Source: DASWJZ01 sp963792885 (lineage in GTDB: Bacteria > Pseudomonadota > Alphaproteobacteria > Rhizobiales > Afifellaceae). Taken from it: 64,000 bases of DNA. The stretch is from NCBI GenBank assembly GCA_963792885.1, contig CAWBXX010000001.1, forward strand, positions 310,001 through 374,000. The letters run 5' to 3'. Below are positions 18,259-29,807 of the stretch, piece by piece. Below the pieces are notes generated by a model. That model searched no databases. It saw nothing but the letters and a program-made list of their open reading frames with translations, and was not told where the DNA came from. How positions within the stretch are numbered: the first letter of the stretch is position 1; every line of letters starts with the position of its first letter. Position numbers and translations under genes: made by a program.

Positions 18259-18795
18259 CTATGGGCTTACGGCATGGAGATGCAGGCGCTCGATGATCTC
18301 TGCGACGATCTTGTCGACGCTCTGGTCGATCGACACGCGAATCGCCGGCTCGTCAGGGCCTGGCGGCTCCAGGGTCGCAAGCTGACTGTCGAGCAGGCTG
18401 GGCGGAAAGAAGTGGCCCTTACGGGCCTCGATCCGCGCGAGGAGGACCGCCCTCGTACCGTCGAGATAGACAAACATGACCGGGCGGACGGCGGCCTTGA
18501 TGATCCGACCCCGATAGGCCCGCTTCAACGCAGAGCAGCTGACGATAATTCCCTTGTCCGGAGGCGTTTCGCGGATGGCCTTCCCGATAGCATCGAGCCA
18601 CGGCCAGCGGTCGTCGTCGGTCAGCGGGATTCCCGCTGACATCTTCTCCACGTTCGATTTCGGATGAAATTCGTCGGCGTCGCGGAACGGTAAGCCAAGC
18701 CGCGCAGCAAGAGCTATGCCGACGGTCGACTTGCCGCTCGCGGAGACGCCCATCATCACGAGGGCGGGCGGGGACACGCTATCTTCGTCGCTCAA
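18259..18795 (-). CDS. gntK: Gluconokinase
   Basis: I place the start at a TTG at 18795: GGAGG lies 7 bases upstream, and the TTG overlaps the desaturase stop as TTGA. This gives 178 aa with P-loop GVSASGKS at residues 16-23, then FRDADEFHPKSNVEKMSAGIPLTDDDRWPWL, the characteristic gluconate kinase stretch, and SCSALKRAYR. The enzyme phosphorylates gluconate to 6-phosphogluconate for the Entner-Doudoroff or pentose phosphate route. It is translationally coupled to the desaturase gene, a pairing without obvious metabolic logic. Confidence 0.9.
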   Translation of the reverse strand: MSDEDSVSPPALVMMGVSASGKSTVGIALAARLGLPFRDADEFHPKSNVEKMSAGIPLTDDDRWPWLDAIGKAIRETPPDKGIIVSCSALKRAYRGRIIKAAVRPVMFVYLDGTRAVLLARIEARKGHFFPPSLLDSQLATLEPPGPDEPAIRVSIDQSVDKIVAEIIERLHLHAVSP

Positions 18796-19715
18796 GGCCG
18801 AGCCTCCGTGCGTTCGTTCGCTGGCTGCTTCCCGAGCGGAGCAAGTATGCCGAGCCGTTGCTGCCATTCACGATGGAAGGCGACATAGCCAGGCGAGACG
18901 GCCTTCAGCTTCGCCCGGTCGCGCCGGTGAAGGGCGGGCAAGGCATGGAACGGCACGGCGGGATTGGTGTGGTGCTCGGCATGAAAGGGCATGTTCCAGG
19001 CGAGGAAGCGCAGCGGAAAGCCGGTCAGCGTCGTGCGCGTATTCTCCCAGAAATCCTCCACGAACGGCAGCCCGGTATGCTCGGCCAGCAGATACGCCCT
19101 CAAGAACGGCTGCCCGAGGATCGCCGGCAGAACCCAGTAGATCAGCGCCGCGTCGGAGCGGAAGATCACCGACAGCACGGCGACCGCCGCATAGATCGTC
19201 AGCATGATGCGCGCTTCGCGGACGAGCCGCGGCTCGAGGTGGCTCGGGACGAACGGCGCCGCCGCGTGGCCGGTGGCATTGCGGATCAGCAGCGCCGCCT
19301 GGCCCTTCCAGTAGCGCCAGCCGCTCAGATGAACGAGATAATCCGGCCAGGTCTCAACGCGCTTTGATTCAAGCTCCGGGTCGCGGCCGACGATCTGCGT
19401 GTAGCGGTGATGCGCGAAGTGGAAGGCGCGGAACCAGTTGGGCGGCAGAAGAAGCGCCAGGCCGGCAAGCCAGGCGACCGCATCGTTGAGGCGCCGCGAG
19501 CGGAAGGCCGTGCGGTGCACCGCCTCATGCAGCGGCGAGAAGAGGAACGTCAACACGATGCCGTGCGCGACAAGCGCGAACGGAAGAAACGGTGTGCCAC
19601 GGCTCCAGGCAATCAGTGCGCCGGTCAGGCCGAGCAGGCCGACATGGCCCGCAAGATGGAGCAGGCCGGCGAAGTTCGACGGCGAAGGCGCCTCCGCGGC
19701 GTTCGGTCTTCCCAT
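18792..19715 (-). CDS. Membrane fatty acid desaturase
   Basis: The 307-aa membrane protein has the three histidine boxes of membrane-bound di-iron desaturases: HEAVH at 63-67, HFAHH at 99-103 and HAEHH at 245-249, between hydrophobic segments. Such enzymes introduce double bonds in acyl lipids or hydroxylate related substrates; the exact substrate is not evident. It follows lpd by 3 bases on the same strand and overlaps gntK, so it appears to be at the tail of the TCA operon. Confidence 0.88.
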   Translation of the reverse strand: MGRPNAAEAPSPSNFAGLLHLAGHVGLLGLTGALIAWSRGTPFLPFALVAHGIVLTFLFSPLHEAVHRTAFRSRRLNDAVAWLAGLALLLPPNWFRAFHFAHHRYTQIVGRDPELESKRVETWPDYLVHLSGWRYWKGQAALLIRNATGHAAAPFVPSHLEPRLVREARIMLTIYAAVAVLSVIFRSDAALIYWVLPAILGQPFLRAYLLAEHTGLPFVEDFWENTRTTLTGFPLRFLAWNMPFHAEHHTNPAVPFHALPALHRRDRAKLKAVSPGYVAFHREWQQRLGILAPLGKQPANERTEARP

Positions 19716-19718
19716 GCC

Positions 19719-21128
19719 TCAAATATGGATCGGTTTGAACCAGGCCGCCATCGCCGCCTCGCGCACCGCCTCAGACATCGTCGGGTGCGCATGGCAGGTT
19801 CGCGCGATATCTTCCGCCGAGCCGCCGAACTCCATGAGTACCACGGCCTCATGGATCATCTCGCCGGCGCCGAAGCCGACGATGTGGACGCCGAGCACGC
19901 GGTCGCTCGCCTTGTCGGCGATCACCTTCACGAAGCCGTCGGTGTGGTTCATGGCACGCGCGCGTCCGTTCGCGGTGAAGGGAAACTTGCCGACTTTGTA
20001 TTCGATGCCGGCAGCCTTCAGCTCCTCCTCGCCGCGTCCGACGAAGGCGATCTCCGGCATCGTGTAGACGACGCTCGGAATCGCCTCATAGTTCACGTGC
20101 CCGGCCTGGCCGGCGAGAATCTCTGCGACGGCGGAGCCTTCATCCTCCGCCTTGTGGGCAAGCATCGGCCCGGCGATCGCATCGCCGATCGCGTAGATGC
20201 CGTCGACGTTGGTCTTGAAGTGACCGTCGGTCTTGACGCGGCCGCGCTCGTCAAACGCCACGCCAACCTCCTTCGTGCCGAGGCCCTCCGTGAAGGGGCG
20301 GCGCCCGATCGCGACGAGCACGATATCGGTCTCAAGAGTCTCCGTCGCGCCGTCGCCCTTCGCCGGCGCGACGGTGACGGAGAGTGCGCCGCCTTTCTTC
20401 TCCACGCTCGTCACCTTCGAGCCGAGGCGGAAGGCGAGGCCCTGCTTCTGAAAGATACGTTGGCTCTGCTTAGCCACCTCGCCGTCGAAACCCGGGAGGA
20501 TGCGGTCGAGGAACTCGACGACCGTCACCTCCGCGCCGAGCCGTCGCCACACCGATCCGATCTCAAGGCCGATCACGCCGGCGCCGACGACGAGCATCCG
20601 CTTCGGCACGCTCTTCAGCTCAAGTGAGCCCGTCGAGGTGACGACCTCTTTCTCGTCGATTTCCACGCCCGGGAGCGGCGTTGACTCCGAGCCGGTGGCG
20701 ATCACGATCGCCTTCGTCTCGATCGTCTGCTTGCTACCGTTCTCGAGCGTCACCTCGACCTTGCCGGGGGCGACGATGCGCGCGCTGCCGTGGAAGCCGT
20801 CGATCTTGTTCTTCTTGAAGAGGAACGCGACGCCGTCGACGTTCGCCTTAACGGTGGCGTCCTTGTGCGCCATCATCGCGGCGAGGTCGAGTTCGGGCGA
20901 GACCTTGATGCCGAGCTTGTCGAAGCCGTGCCCGGCCTCCTCGAACATCTCGGATGTGTAGAGCAGCGCCTTCGACGGAATGCAGCCGACATTGAGACAG
21001 GTGCCGCCCCAGGTCGCGCGCTTGTCGACGACGGCGACCTTCAGCCCGAGCTGGGCGGCGCGGATGGCGCACACATAGCCGCCCGGCCCTGCCCCGATGA
21101 CGGTCAGATCGGTACTCAGCCATGACAT
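19719..21128 (-). CDS. lpdA: Dihydrolipoyl dehydrogenase (E3)
   Basis: Starting at the ATG at 21128, the protein is 469 aa. It has the FAD GxGxxG motif at residues 12-17, the redox-active disulfide C44/C49 in GGTCLNVGCIPSK, a second Rossmann motif (VVGAGVIGLEIGSV) and the C-terminal catalytic pair in HAHPTMSE. It reoxidises dihydrolipoamide of the 2-oxoglutarate dehydrogenase complex. A purine-rich GAGAAAGG directly abuts the ATG. It is 85 bases after the MAPEG gene in the suc operon. Confidence 0.95.
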   Translation of the reverse strand: MSWLSTDLTVIGAGPGGYVCAIRAAQLGLKVAVVDKRATWGGTCLNVGCIPSKALLYTSEMFEEAGHGFDKLGIKVSPELDLAAMMAHKDATVKANVDGVAFLFKKNKIDGFHGSARIVAPGKVEVTLENGSKQTIETKAIVIATGSESTPLPGVEIDEKEVVTSTGSLELKSVPKRMLVVGAGVIGLEIGSVWRRLGAEVTVVEFLDRILPGFDGEVAKQSQRIFQKQGLAFRLGSKVTSVEKKGGALSVTVAPAKGDGATETLETDIVLVAIGRRPFTEGLGTKEVGVAFDERGRVKTDGHFKTNVDGIYAIGDAIAGPMLAHKAEDEGSAVAEILAGQAGHVNYEAIPSVVYTMPEIAFVGRGEEELKAAGIEYKVGKFPFTANGRARAMNHTDGFVKVIADKASDRVLGVHIVGFGAGEMIHEAVVLMEFGGSAEDIARTCHAHPTMSEAVREAAMAAWFKPIHI

Positions 21129-21213
21129 CCTTTCTCGGCGTGCCCGCGTCGGGCGCAAATCTAACTGCTCCGGCGACGGCGCTCCAACCCTCAGGGTCGA
21201 TGGCTGATCGCGC

Positions 21214-21621
21214 TCAGGCGAAGAGCGCGACGATCATCACAATGAGCCCGATGACGGAAACCGTCCAGACGAGCGTGCGCACGATGGGAAGCCCGATCGC
21301 GTAGATGGGGACGTAGACGATGCGCGCCCAGAACCAGATATGCGCACCGGTCGCTCCAAGGCCGCCCGCCTTCCCCGACACCGCAAGGGCGAGCGCCAGC
21401 GCCACGAAGGCGGGATACGTCTCGAGCAAATTGTAGAACGCGCGGCTGATGCGTCCGCCGTAGGTGTTCTCCAGCCGCCGCCCCTCGTCGCGCGGGCTGA
21501 ATGCGTAGCCGAGGCCAAATTCTGTAACGCCCGCAAGCGTTTGCAGTACGAGTTGTACAAGAAGCAAAACCACCGACCAGCCCAAAAGCGTGACTTCGGT
21601 CGACATCGCCGCCGTTTCCAT
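21214..21621 (-). CDS. MAPEG-family membrane protein
   Basis: The 135-aa protein has four predicted membrane helices and the MAPEG pattern (GRRLENTYGGRISRAFYNLLETYPAFVALAL, then RIVYVPIYAIGLP). MAPEG proteins include glutathione-dependent enzymes, though many bacterial ones have no known activity. GGGGAGGG sits about 7 bases before the ATG at 21621. The gene is inserted between sucB and lpdA in the same direction, so it is co-transcribed with them. Confidence 0.85.
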   Translation of the reverse strand: METAAMSTEVTLLGWSVVLLLVQLVLQTLAGVTEFGLGYAFSPRDEGRRLENTYGGRISRAFYNLLETYPAFVALALALAVSGKAGGLGATGAHIWFWARIVYVPIYAIGLPIVRTLVWTVSVIGLIVMIVALFA

Positions 21622-21653
21622 GATCTGCCCTCCCCTTCGCTGCCGGTAGCAGC

Positions 21654-22886
21654 CTAAAGATCGAGCACCAGTCGCTGCGGGTCCTCGATCGCCTCCTTCA
21701 CACGCACCAGGAAGGTCACGGCCTCGCGGCCGTCGACGATCCGGTGGTCGTAGGAAAGGGCAAGATACATCATCGGGCGAATCACGACTTGTCCATTCCG
21801 CGCGACCGGCCGCTCCTCGATCCGGTGCATACCGAGGATGCCGGATTGCGGGGCGTTCAGGATCGGCGTCGACATCAGCGAGCCGTAGACGCCGCCGTTC
21901 GTTATGGTGAAGGTGCCGCCCTGCATCTCCTCGATCTTGAGCTGCCCGTCGCGGGCGCGCTTGCCGAAATCGTTGATGGTCTTCTCAACGCCGGCGATCG
22001 AGAGGTCCTGCGCGTCGCGGATGACCGGCACGACCAAGCCCTTCTCGGTGCCGACGGCGACGCCGATATGGTAGTAGTTCTTGTAGACGAGATCCTCGCC
22101 GTCGATCTCGGCGTTGACGGCCGGGATATCCTTCAGCGCCTGCACGCAGGCCTTCACGAAGAAGCCCATGAAGCCGAGGCGGACGCCGTGCTTCTTCTCG
22201 AAGACTTCGCGGTAGGTCTTCCGAAGGTCCATGACGGCGCCCATGTCCACGTCGTTGAACGTGGTGAGCATGGCCGCCGTGTTCTGTGCCTCTTTGAGAC
22301 GCCGAGCGATCGTGAGCCTAAGCCGCGTCATCTTCACCCGCTCTTCGCGCTCCGCATCGCTCGCGGGGCTCGGCGCGCGCGGTGCCGGCGGGCGCGTCTC
22401 GGCCGGTGCCTTGGCGGGGCGCGCAAGCGCCTCCAGCACATCGCCCTTCAAGATCTGTCCGCGCTTGCCGCTGCCGCTCACCTCGTCGGGCGCAAGGCCC
22501 TTCTCGGCCATCATCTTCCCGGCCGCCGGCGAGGGCGGCATCTCGCCCTTCGGCTTTTCCGGCTCGGAGGCAGCCAGCGCGGGCTTGGCGCCGTCACCCT
22601 TCTTCGCCTCCGCCTTTACCTCTGGGCGCGGCGCAGCCTTTCCAGCTTCGCCCTCGGCGAGCATGCCGAGCAGGGCGCCGACTCCGACCGTCTCGCCGTC
22701 CTTGACGGAAATCTTCTCCAACCGACCGGCAGCGGGCGCGGGAACTTCGAGCGTCACCTTGTCGGTCTCAAGCTCCACCAGCGGCTCGTCGGCGGCGACG
22801 GCATCGCCTTCCTTCTTCAGCCATTGGCCGACGGTCGCTTCCGTCACCGACTCGCCGAGCGTCGGAACCTTGATTTCGAGAGCCAT
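21654..22886 (-). CDS. sucB: 2-Oxoglutarate dehydrogenase E2 (dihydrolipoyl succinyltransferase)
   Basis: The 410-aa protein has an N-terminal lipoyl domain with the lipoylated lysine in ETDKVTLEV (K43), an Ala/Pro/Lys-rich linker, a peripheral subunit-binding domain (LAPDEVSGSGKRGQILKGDVLEAL) and the catalytic domain with SYDHRIVDG (H381, D385). It transfers the succinyl group to CoA as the core of the complex. It lies 32 bases after sucA. It appears fully intact although sucA upstream is frameshifted. Confidence 0.96.
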   Translation of the reverse strand: MALEIKVPTLGESVTEATVGQWLKKEGDAVAADEPLVELETDKVTLEVPAPAAGRLEKISVKDGETVGVGALLGMLAEGEAGKAAPRPEVKAEAKKGDGAKPALAASEPEKPKGEMPPSPAAGKMMAEKGLAPDEVSGSGKRGQILKGDVLEALARPAKAPAETRPPAPRAPSPASDAEREERVKMTRLRLTIARRLKEAQNTAAMLTTFNDVDMGAVMDLRKTYREVFEKKHGVRLGFMGFFVKACVQALKDIPAVNAEIDGEDLVYKNYYHIGVAVGTEKGLVVPVIRDAQDLSIAGVEKTINDFGKRARDGQLKIEEMQGGTFTITNGGVYGSLMSTPILNAPQSGILGMHRIEERPVARNGQVVIRPMMYLALSYDHRIVDGREAVTFLVRVKEAIEDPQRLVLDL

Positions 22887-22918
22887 TACTGTTTCCCGTC
22901 CGCCTTAGGTGAGCTTCG

Positions 22919-25875
<2,957 letters not shown>

Positions 25876-25969
25876 CACGTCACACGGGGCCCTCGGCCCC
25901 GCCCTTTTTCCATCGTCGCCCTTGCAAGGGCCACGCCATCAGACCGCCCAGCGGTCCGGGGCTCCGATA

Positions 25970-26882
25970 TCAGCCCTTCAAGAGCGCCGCCAGGGTCTCA
26001 CCCAGCTTTGCAGGCGAAGGTGACACCCGGATGCCGGCCGCCTCGAGCGCGGCAATCTTGTCCTCCGCCCCGCCTTTTCCGCCTGAGATCACCGCTCCCG
26101 CGTGGCCCATCGTGCGGCCGGGCGGAGCCGTGCGGCCTGCGATAAAGCCGACAGACCGGCTTCCAGCGGCCCTTCTTCCTGGAATCCGCCAGGAATTGGG
26201 CAGCATCTTCCTCGGCGGAACCGCCGATCTCCCCGATCATGATGATCGATTTGGTAGCGTCATCGGCGAGGAACATCTCAAGCACATCGGTGAACTCCGT
26301 GCCCTTTACGGGATCCCCGCCGATCCCGACCGCGGTGGTCTGGCCGAGGCCGGTATTGGAGGTTTGAAACACCGCTTCATAAGTAAGTGTACCGGAGCGG
26401 GAGACAACTCCGACGGACCCTTTCTTGAAGATCGAGCCCGGCATGATGCCGATCTTGCACTCATCCGGAGTCAATACGCCGGGGCAATTCGGACCGATCA
26501 GGCGCGACTTGGAGCGGTCGAGCTTTGCCTTGACCTTGACCATGTCGAGGACCGGGATGCCCTCGGTGATGCAGACGATCAGCGGAATCTCCGCGTCGAT
26601 CGCCTCCTCGATCGCTGCAGCCGCGCCGGCCGGCGGTACATATATTACCGAGGCGTTAGCGCCGGTCCGGTCCTTGGCCTCCGCGACGGAAGCGTAGATC
26701 GGCAGCTTCACCTCGCCGCCGTCGACCTTGCCCGTCCAGAACTCGCCGCCCTTCTTCGGGTGCGTGCCGGCAACCATCTTGGTTCCGTAGTAGGCGAGAG
26801 CCTGCTCGGTGTGGAACGTGCCGGTCCTACCGGTCAGGCCCTGGACGATGACCTTGGTGTCGCGGTTGACGAGGATCGACAT
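25970..26882 (-). pseudogene. sucD: Succinyl-CoA synthetase alpha, broken by a 4-base duplication
   Basis: The N-terminal part is intact, with the CoA-binding Rossmann region (VNRDTKVIVQGLTGRTGTFHTEQAL) and IGPNCPGVLTPDECKIGIMPG, up to KKGRWKPV near 26156. The reading then resumes in another frame with GFIAGRTAPPGRTMGHAGA, which carries the phosphohistidine (GHAGA), and runs to the stop at 25970. On the coding strand the break reads as gtc-tgtc-ggc, that is, a tandem 4-base duplication. Removing it restores about 302 aa, the normal SucD length. The enzyme makes GTP or ATP from succinyl-CoA with SucC. Confidence 0.9.
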
Positions 26883-26889
26883 GCGCTTC

Positions 26890-27264
26890 CTAACTCAGGC
26901 GCTCCAATTCCGTGACCGTGAGATCGCTCTTAGCGTTCCCGGTATTCAATGTCGTCGCCGGCTCGAACATCAGAACGACCGGCTCTTTCGTCAAAGACCG
27001 GGGCCGGTGCTCGACCTTGCGGGGGACGACCAGGAACTCGCCTTCGCCGAGCTCCACGCTCTCATCCCGGAAGTCGAGAGCGATCCGGCCGCGCAGGACG
27101 AGAAACGCCTCGTCCTCATTATCGTGCGCGTGCCAATCGAAGACCTCACCGAATTTGGCGACCTTGACCTGGGAGTCGTTAACGTCGCCGGCGACGTAGG
27201 GCCTGAACACCTCGTGTATCTGCCGATCGACCGCAGCAAGCAGATTGATCTTGGCCGGCGCCAT
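26890..27264 (-). CDS. Cupin-domain protein between sucC and sucD
   Basis: The 124-aa protein has the two cupin motifs: H45-x-H47 and E52 in WHAHDNEDEAF, and GEGEFLVVPRKVEHRP (H86). The ligands suggest a bound metal ion. Substrate or regulatory role is unknown. It is packed between the sucC stop (4 bases) and the sucD start (7 bases) on the same strand, so it is certainly co-transcribed with them. I know of no enzymatic reason for a cupin there. Confidence 0.88.
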   Translation of the reverse strand: MAPAKINLLAAVDRQIHEVFRPYVAGDVNDSQVKVAKFGEVFDWHAHDNEDEAFLVLRGRIALDFRDESVELGEGEFLVVPRKVEHRPRSLTKEPVVLMFEPATTLNTGNAKSDLTVTELERLS

Positions 27265-27268
27265 CCGA

Positions 27269-28462
27269 CTAGCCCTTTACGGCTTTCACGATCTTCTGCG
27301 CGGCGTCGTCGAGATCGTCGGCGGCCACTACGTCAAGTCCGCTTTCGTTCAAGATGCGCTTGCCGGCTGCTACGTTGGTGCCTTCCAGGCGAACGACGAG
27401 CGGGACCTTGAGGCCCACTTCCTTCACCGCGGCGACCACGCCTTCCGCGATCACGTCGCAGCGCATGATGCCGCCGAAGATGTTGACCAGGATGCCCTTC
27501 ACATTCGGGTCGGCCGTGATGATCTTGAAAGCGGCCGTCACCTTCTCCTTGGAAGCGCCGCCGCCGACGTCGAGGAAGTTCGCCGGCTCCGCTCCGTAGA
27601 GCTTGATGATGTCCATCGTCGCCATGGCAAGCCCGGCGCCGTTCACCATGCAGCCGATCGAGCCGTCGAGCGCCACATAAGAAAGATCGTACTTGGAGGC
27701 CTCGATCTCCTTCGGGTCCTCCTCCGTCTCATCGCGAAGCGCCTGGATGTTCGGGTGGCGGAAGAGCGCGTTGTTGTCGAAGGAGACCTTGGCGTCGAGC
27801 ACCCGCACGTGACCGTCCTTCATGACGATCAGCGGGTTGATCTCAAGCAGGCTCATGTCCTTCTCGACGAAGGCTTTGTAGAGCACCTTGAAAAGCGCCT
27901 TCCCCTCCGCCACGGCCGGGCCCTTGAGATCGAGGGCGGTCGCGAGGCGCGCGGCGTCGGCGTCGGTCACGCCGCGCTCAGGATCGACCGCGACGGTCAC
28001 GATCCGCTCCGGCGTCGCCGCTGCGACAGTCTCGATGTCGACGCCGCCTTCGGTCGAAGCGACGAAGGCCACACGGCCGACGGTGCGATCGACGAGGAGC
28101 GAGAGATAAAGCTCGCGCGCGATGTCGGCGCCGTCCTCGACGTAGAGTTGGTTGACGAGTTTTCCCCCACTTCCTGTTTGTTTGGTTACGAGTGTGTTGC
28201 CAAGCATCTCCCTCGCATGGGCCGCCGCTTCGTCAACACTCTTGGCCACACGCACGCCGCCTTTGGCGTTCGGGCCAAGCTCTTTGAAGCGTCCTTTGCC
28301 GCGTCCGCCGGCGTGAATTTGCGTCTTCACGACGTAGATCGGACCGGGCAGCGACGATGCCGCCGCCTTGGCCTCGCCGGCGTCGGTGATCATGACGCCC
28401 GCGGCAACGGGGGCTCCGTAGGCCTTGAGGATCGCCTTGGCCTGGTACTCGTGAATATTCAT
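27269..28462 (-). CDS. sucC: Succinyl-CoA synthetase beta subunit
   Basis: The 397-aa ATP-grasp protein begins MNIHEYQAKAILKAYG and has the QIHAGGRGKGRFKELG nucleotide-binding segment and the LEINPLIV and VNIFGGIMRCD motifs. With SucD it performs substrate-level phosphorylation in the TCA cycle. It lies 24 bases after mdh and is intact. Residues about 100-112 (TKQTGSGGKLVNQ) are typical of the alphaproteobacterial form. Confidence 0.97.
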   Translation of the reverse strand: MNIHEYQAKAILKAYGAPVAAGVMITDAGEAKAAASSLPGPIYVVKTQIHAGGRGKGRFKELGPNAKGGVRVAKSVDEAAAHAREMLGNTLVTKQTGSGGKLVNQLYVEDGADIARELYLSLLVDRTVGRVAFVASTEGGVDIETVAAATPERIVTVAVDPERGVTDADAARLATALDLKGPAVAEGKALFKVLYKAFVEKDMSLLEINPLIVMKDGHVRVLDAKVSFDNNALFRHPNIQALRDETEEDPKEIEASKYDLSYVALDGSIGCMVNGAGLAMATMDIIKLYGAEPANFLDVGGGASKEKVTAAFKIITADPNVKGILVNIFGGIMRCDVIAEGVVAAVKEVGLKVPLVVRLEGTNVAAGKRILNESGLDVVAADDLDDAAQKIVKAVKG

Positions 28463-28486
28463 CGGCGGATGTTTACGCGGTGTGCG

Positions 28487-29449
28487 TCAGGCAAGCGCTG
28501 GCTGGATACGGGCGCAAGCTTTGCACAGGCCCTGCACAGCCTCAACCGACTTGTCGAACATGGCGCGCTCGCCCCGATCGAGGTCGATCTCGATGATGCG
28601 CTCCACGCCACCCGCGCCGATGACGACGGGTACGCCCACATAGAGGTTTTCCAGACCGTACTGCCCCTCGAGCCGCGCGGCGCAGGGAAGCACGCGCTTC
28701 TTATCCTTGAGGAAGGATTCCGCCATCGAAATCACCGACGCGGCCGGCGCGTAGAAGGCCGAGCCGGTCTTCAGGAGGCCGACGATCTCGGCGCCGCCGT
28801 CGCGTGTCCGCTGCACGATGGCGTCCAGACGCTTGTCCGTGAGCCATCCCATTTTCACCAAGTCCGGCAATGGGATACCGGCAACAGTCGAATAGCGCAC
28901 GAGCGGCACCATCGAGTCGCCGTGACCGCCGAGCACGAACGCCGTCACGTCCTCCACCGAGACATTGAACTCCTGCGCGAGGAAGTATCGGAGGCGCGAA
29001 GAGTTGAGCACGCCGGCCATGCCGACCACCATGCTCGCGGGCAACCCGGAGAACTTCTGCAGCGCCCACACCATCGCATCGAGCGGGTTGGTGACGCAGA
29101 TCACGAATGCGTCGCCGGCGTACTTTCTTATGCCGGCGCCGACCTGCTCCATGACCTTGAGATTGATCTCGAGAAGATCGTCGCGGCTCATGCCCGGCTT
29201 GCGCGGCACACCCGCCGTGACCACGATCACGTCGGCGCCCTTGATCGCTTCATAAGACTGTGCGCCGGCGAAGCGCACATCGTAGCCGTCGATCGGAGAA
29301 GACTCCGCGATGTCGAGTGCCTTGCCGTCGGGGATGCCTTCCTGGATGTCGAAGAGCACGACATCTCCGAGCTCTTTTATTCCGATGAGATGGGCGAGCG
29401 TTCCACCGATCTGACCAGCGCCAATCAGCGCGATCTTCTTCCGCCCCAT
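28487..29449 (-). CDS. mdh: Malate dehydrogenase
   Basis: I place the start at the ATG at 29449, giving 320 aa, the usual length. The protein begins GRKKIALIGAGQIGG with the NAD-binding GxGxxG, has D34 for the ribose, and the catalytic H176 in GGHGDSMVP. It is the LDH-like MDH type of alphaproteobacteria. It is the first gene of the mdh-sucC-cupin-sucD-sucA-sucB-MAPEG-lpdA operon. Its promoter should lie in 29450-29638, shared with the divergent basic-peptide gene. Confidence 0.97.
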   Translation of the reverse strand: MGRKKIALIGAGQIGGTLAHLIGIKELGDVVLFDIQEGIPDGKALDIAESSPIDGYDVRFAGAQSYEAIKGADVIVVTAGVPRKPGMSRDDLLEINLKVMEQVGAGIRKYAGDAFVICVTNPLDAMVWALQKFSGLPASMVVGMAGVLNSSRLRYFLAQEFNVSVEDVTAFVLGGHGDSMVPLVRYSTVAGIPLPDLVKMGWLTDKRLDAIVQRTRDGGAEIVGLLKTGSAFYAPAASVISMAESFLKDKKRVLPCAARLEGQYGLENLYVGVPVVIGAGGVERIIEIDLDRGERAMFDKSVEAVQGLCKACARIQPALA

Positions 29450-29638
29450 GGCTAGCCTCGTGACGTCGTTGATGTTGGGATGCGGGCGGGTCACTACCGC
29501 GATTGACCGACTCAGGCAAGCGCAACACAGTTGTAGAAAATTTATCGCGTGTGCGACTCAGCACTTACGCATTGATTGCGTCTTTGCTACCTTAATCGCC
29601 GGCCGACTGAACTGAGTCGGTCATCAGGGGAGACCATT

Positions 29639-29794
29639 ATGGCCAAAGCAAAGACTGGCAGATCCTCTGCGAAGCGTCCTGGCAGGACAATCGCCGCGAA
29701 GAAGTCGTCGGTGAGAAAGGCTGCCAAGAAGAAGCCCGCAAAGAAAGCTGCCAAGAAGAAGACAGCGAAGAAGAAGGCCGCCAAGAAGCGGTAG
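29639..29794 (+). CDS. Lys/Ala-rich histone H1-like small basic protein
   Basis: The 51-aa product contains many Lys and Ala residues in repeating KKPAKKAAKKK-type units with no acidic residue. AGGGGAGA precedes the ATG at 29639. This composition matches the histone H1-like / AlgP-like tails that bind DNA non-specifically in bacteria. It stands alone between the divergent mdh operon and the convergent zapE gene and has its own terminator. A DNA-compaction role is inferred from composition only. Confidence 0.75.
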   Translation: MAKAKTGRSSAKRPGRTIAAKKSSVRKAAKKKPAKKAAKKKTAKKKAAKKR

Positions 29795-29807
29795 CCCGAC
29801 TCTTCAC

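Noticed and set aside
27245..29455. A 736-codon open frame on the + strand opposite sucC and mdh
   Set aside because: Antisense to two intact, conserved enzymes; sequence has no recognisable domain.
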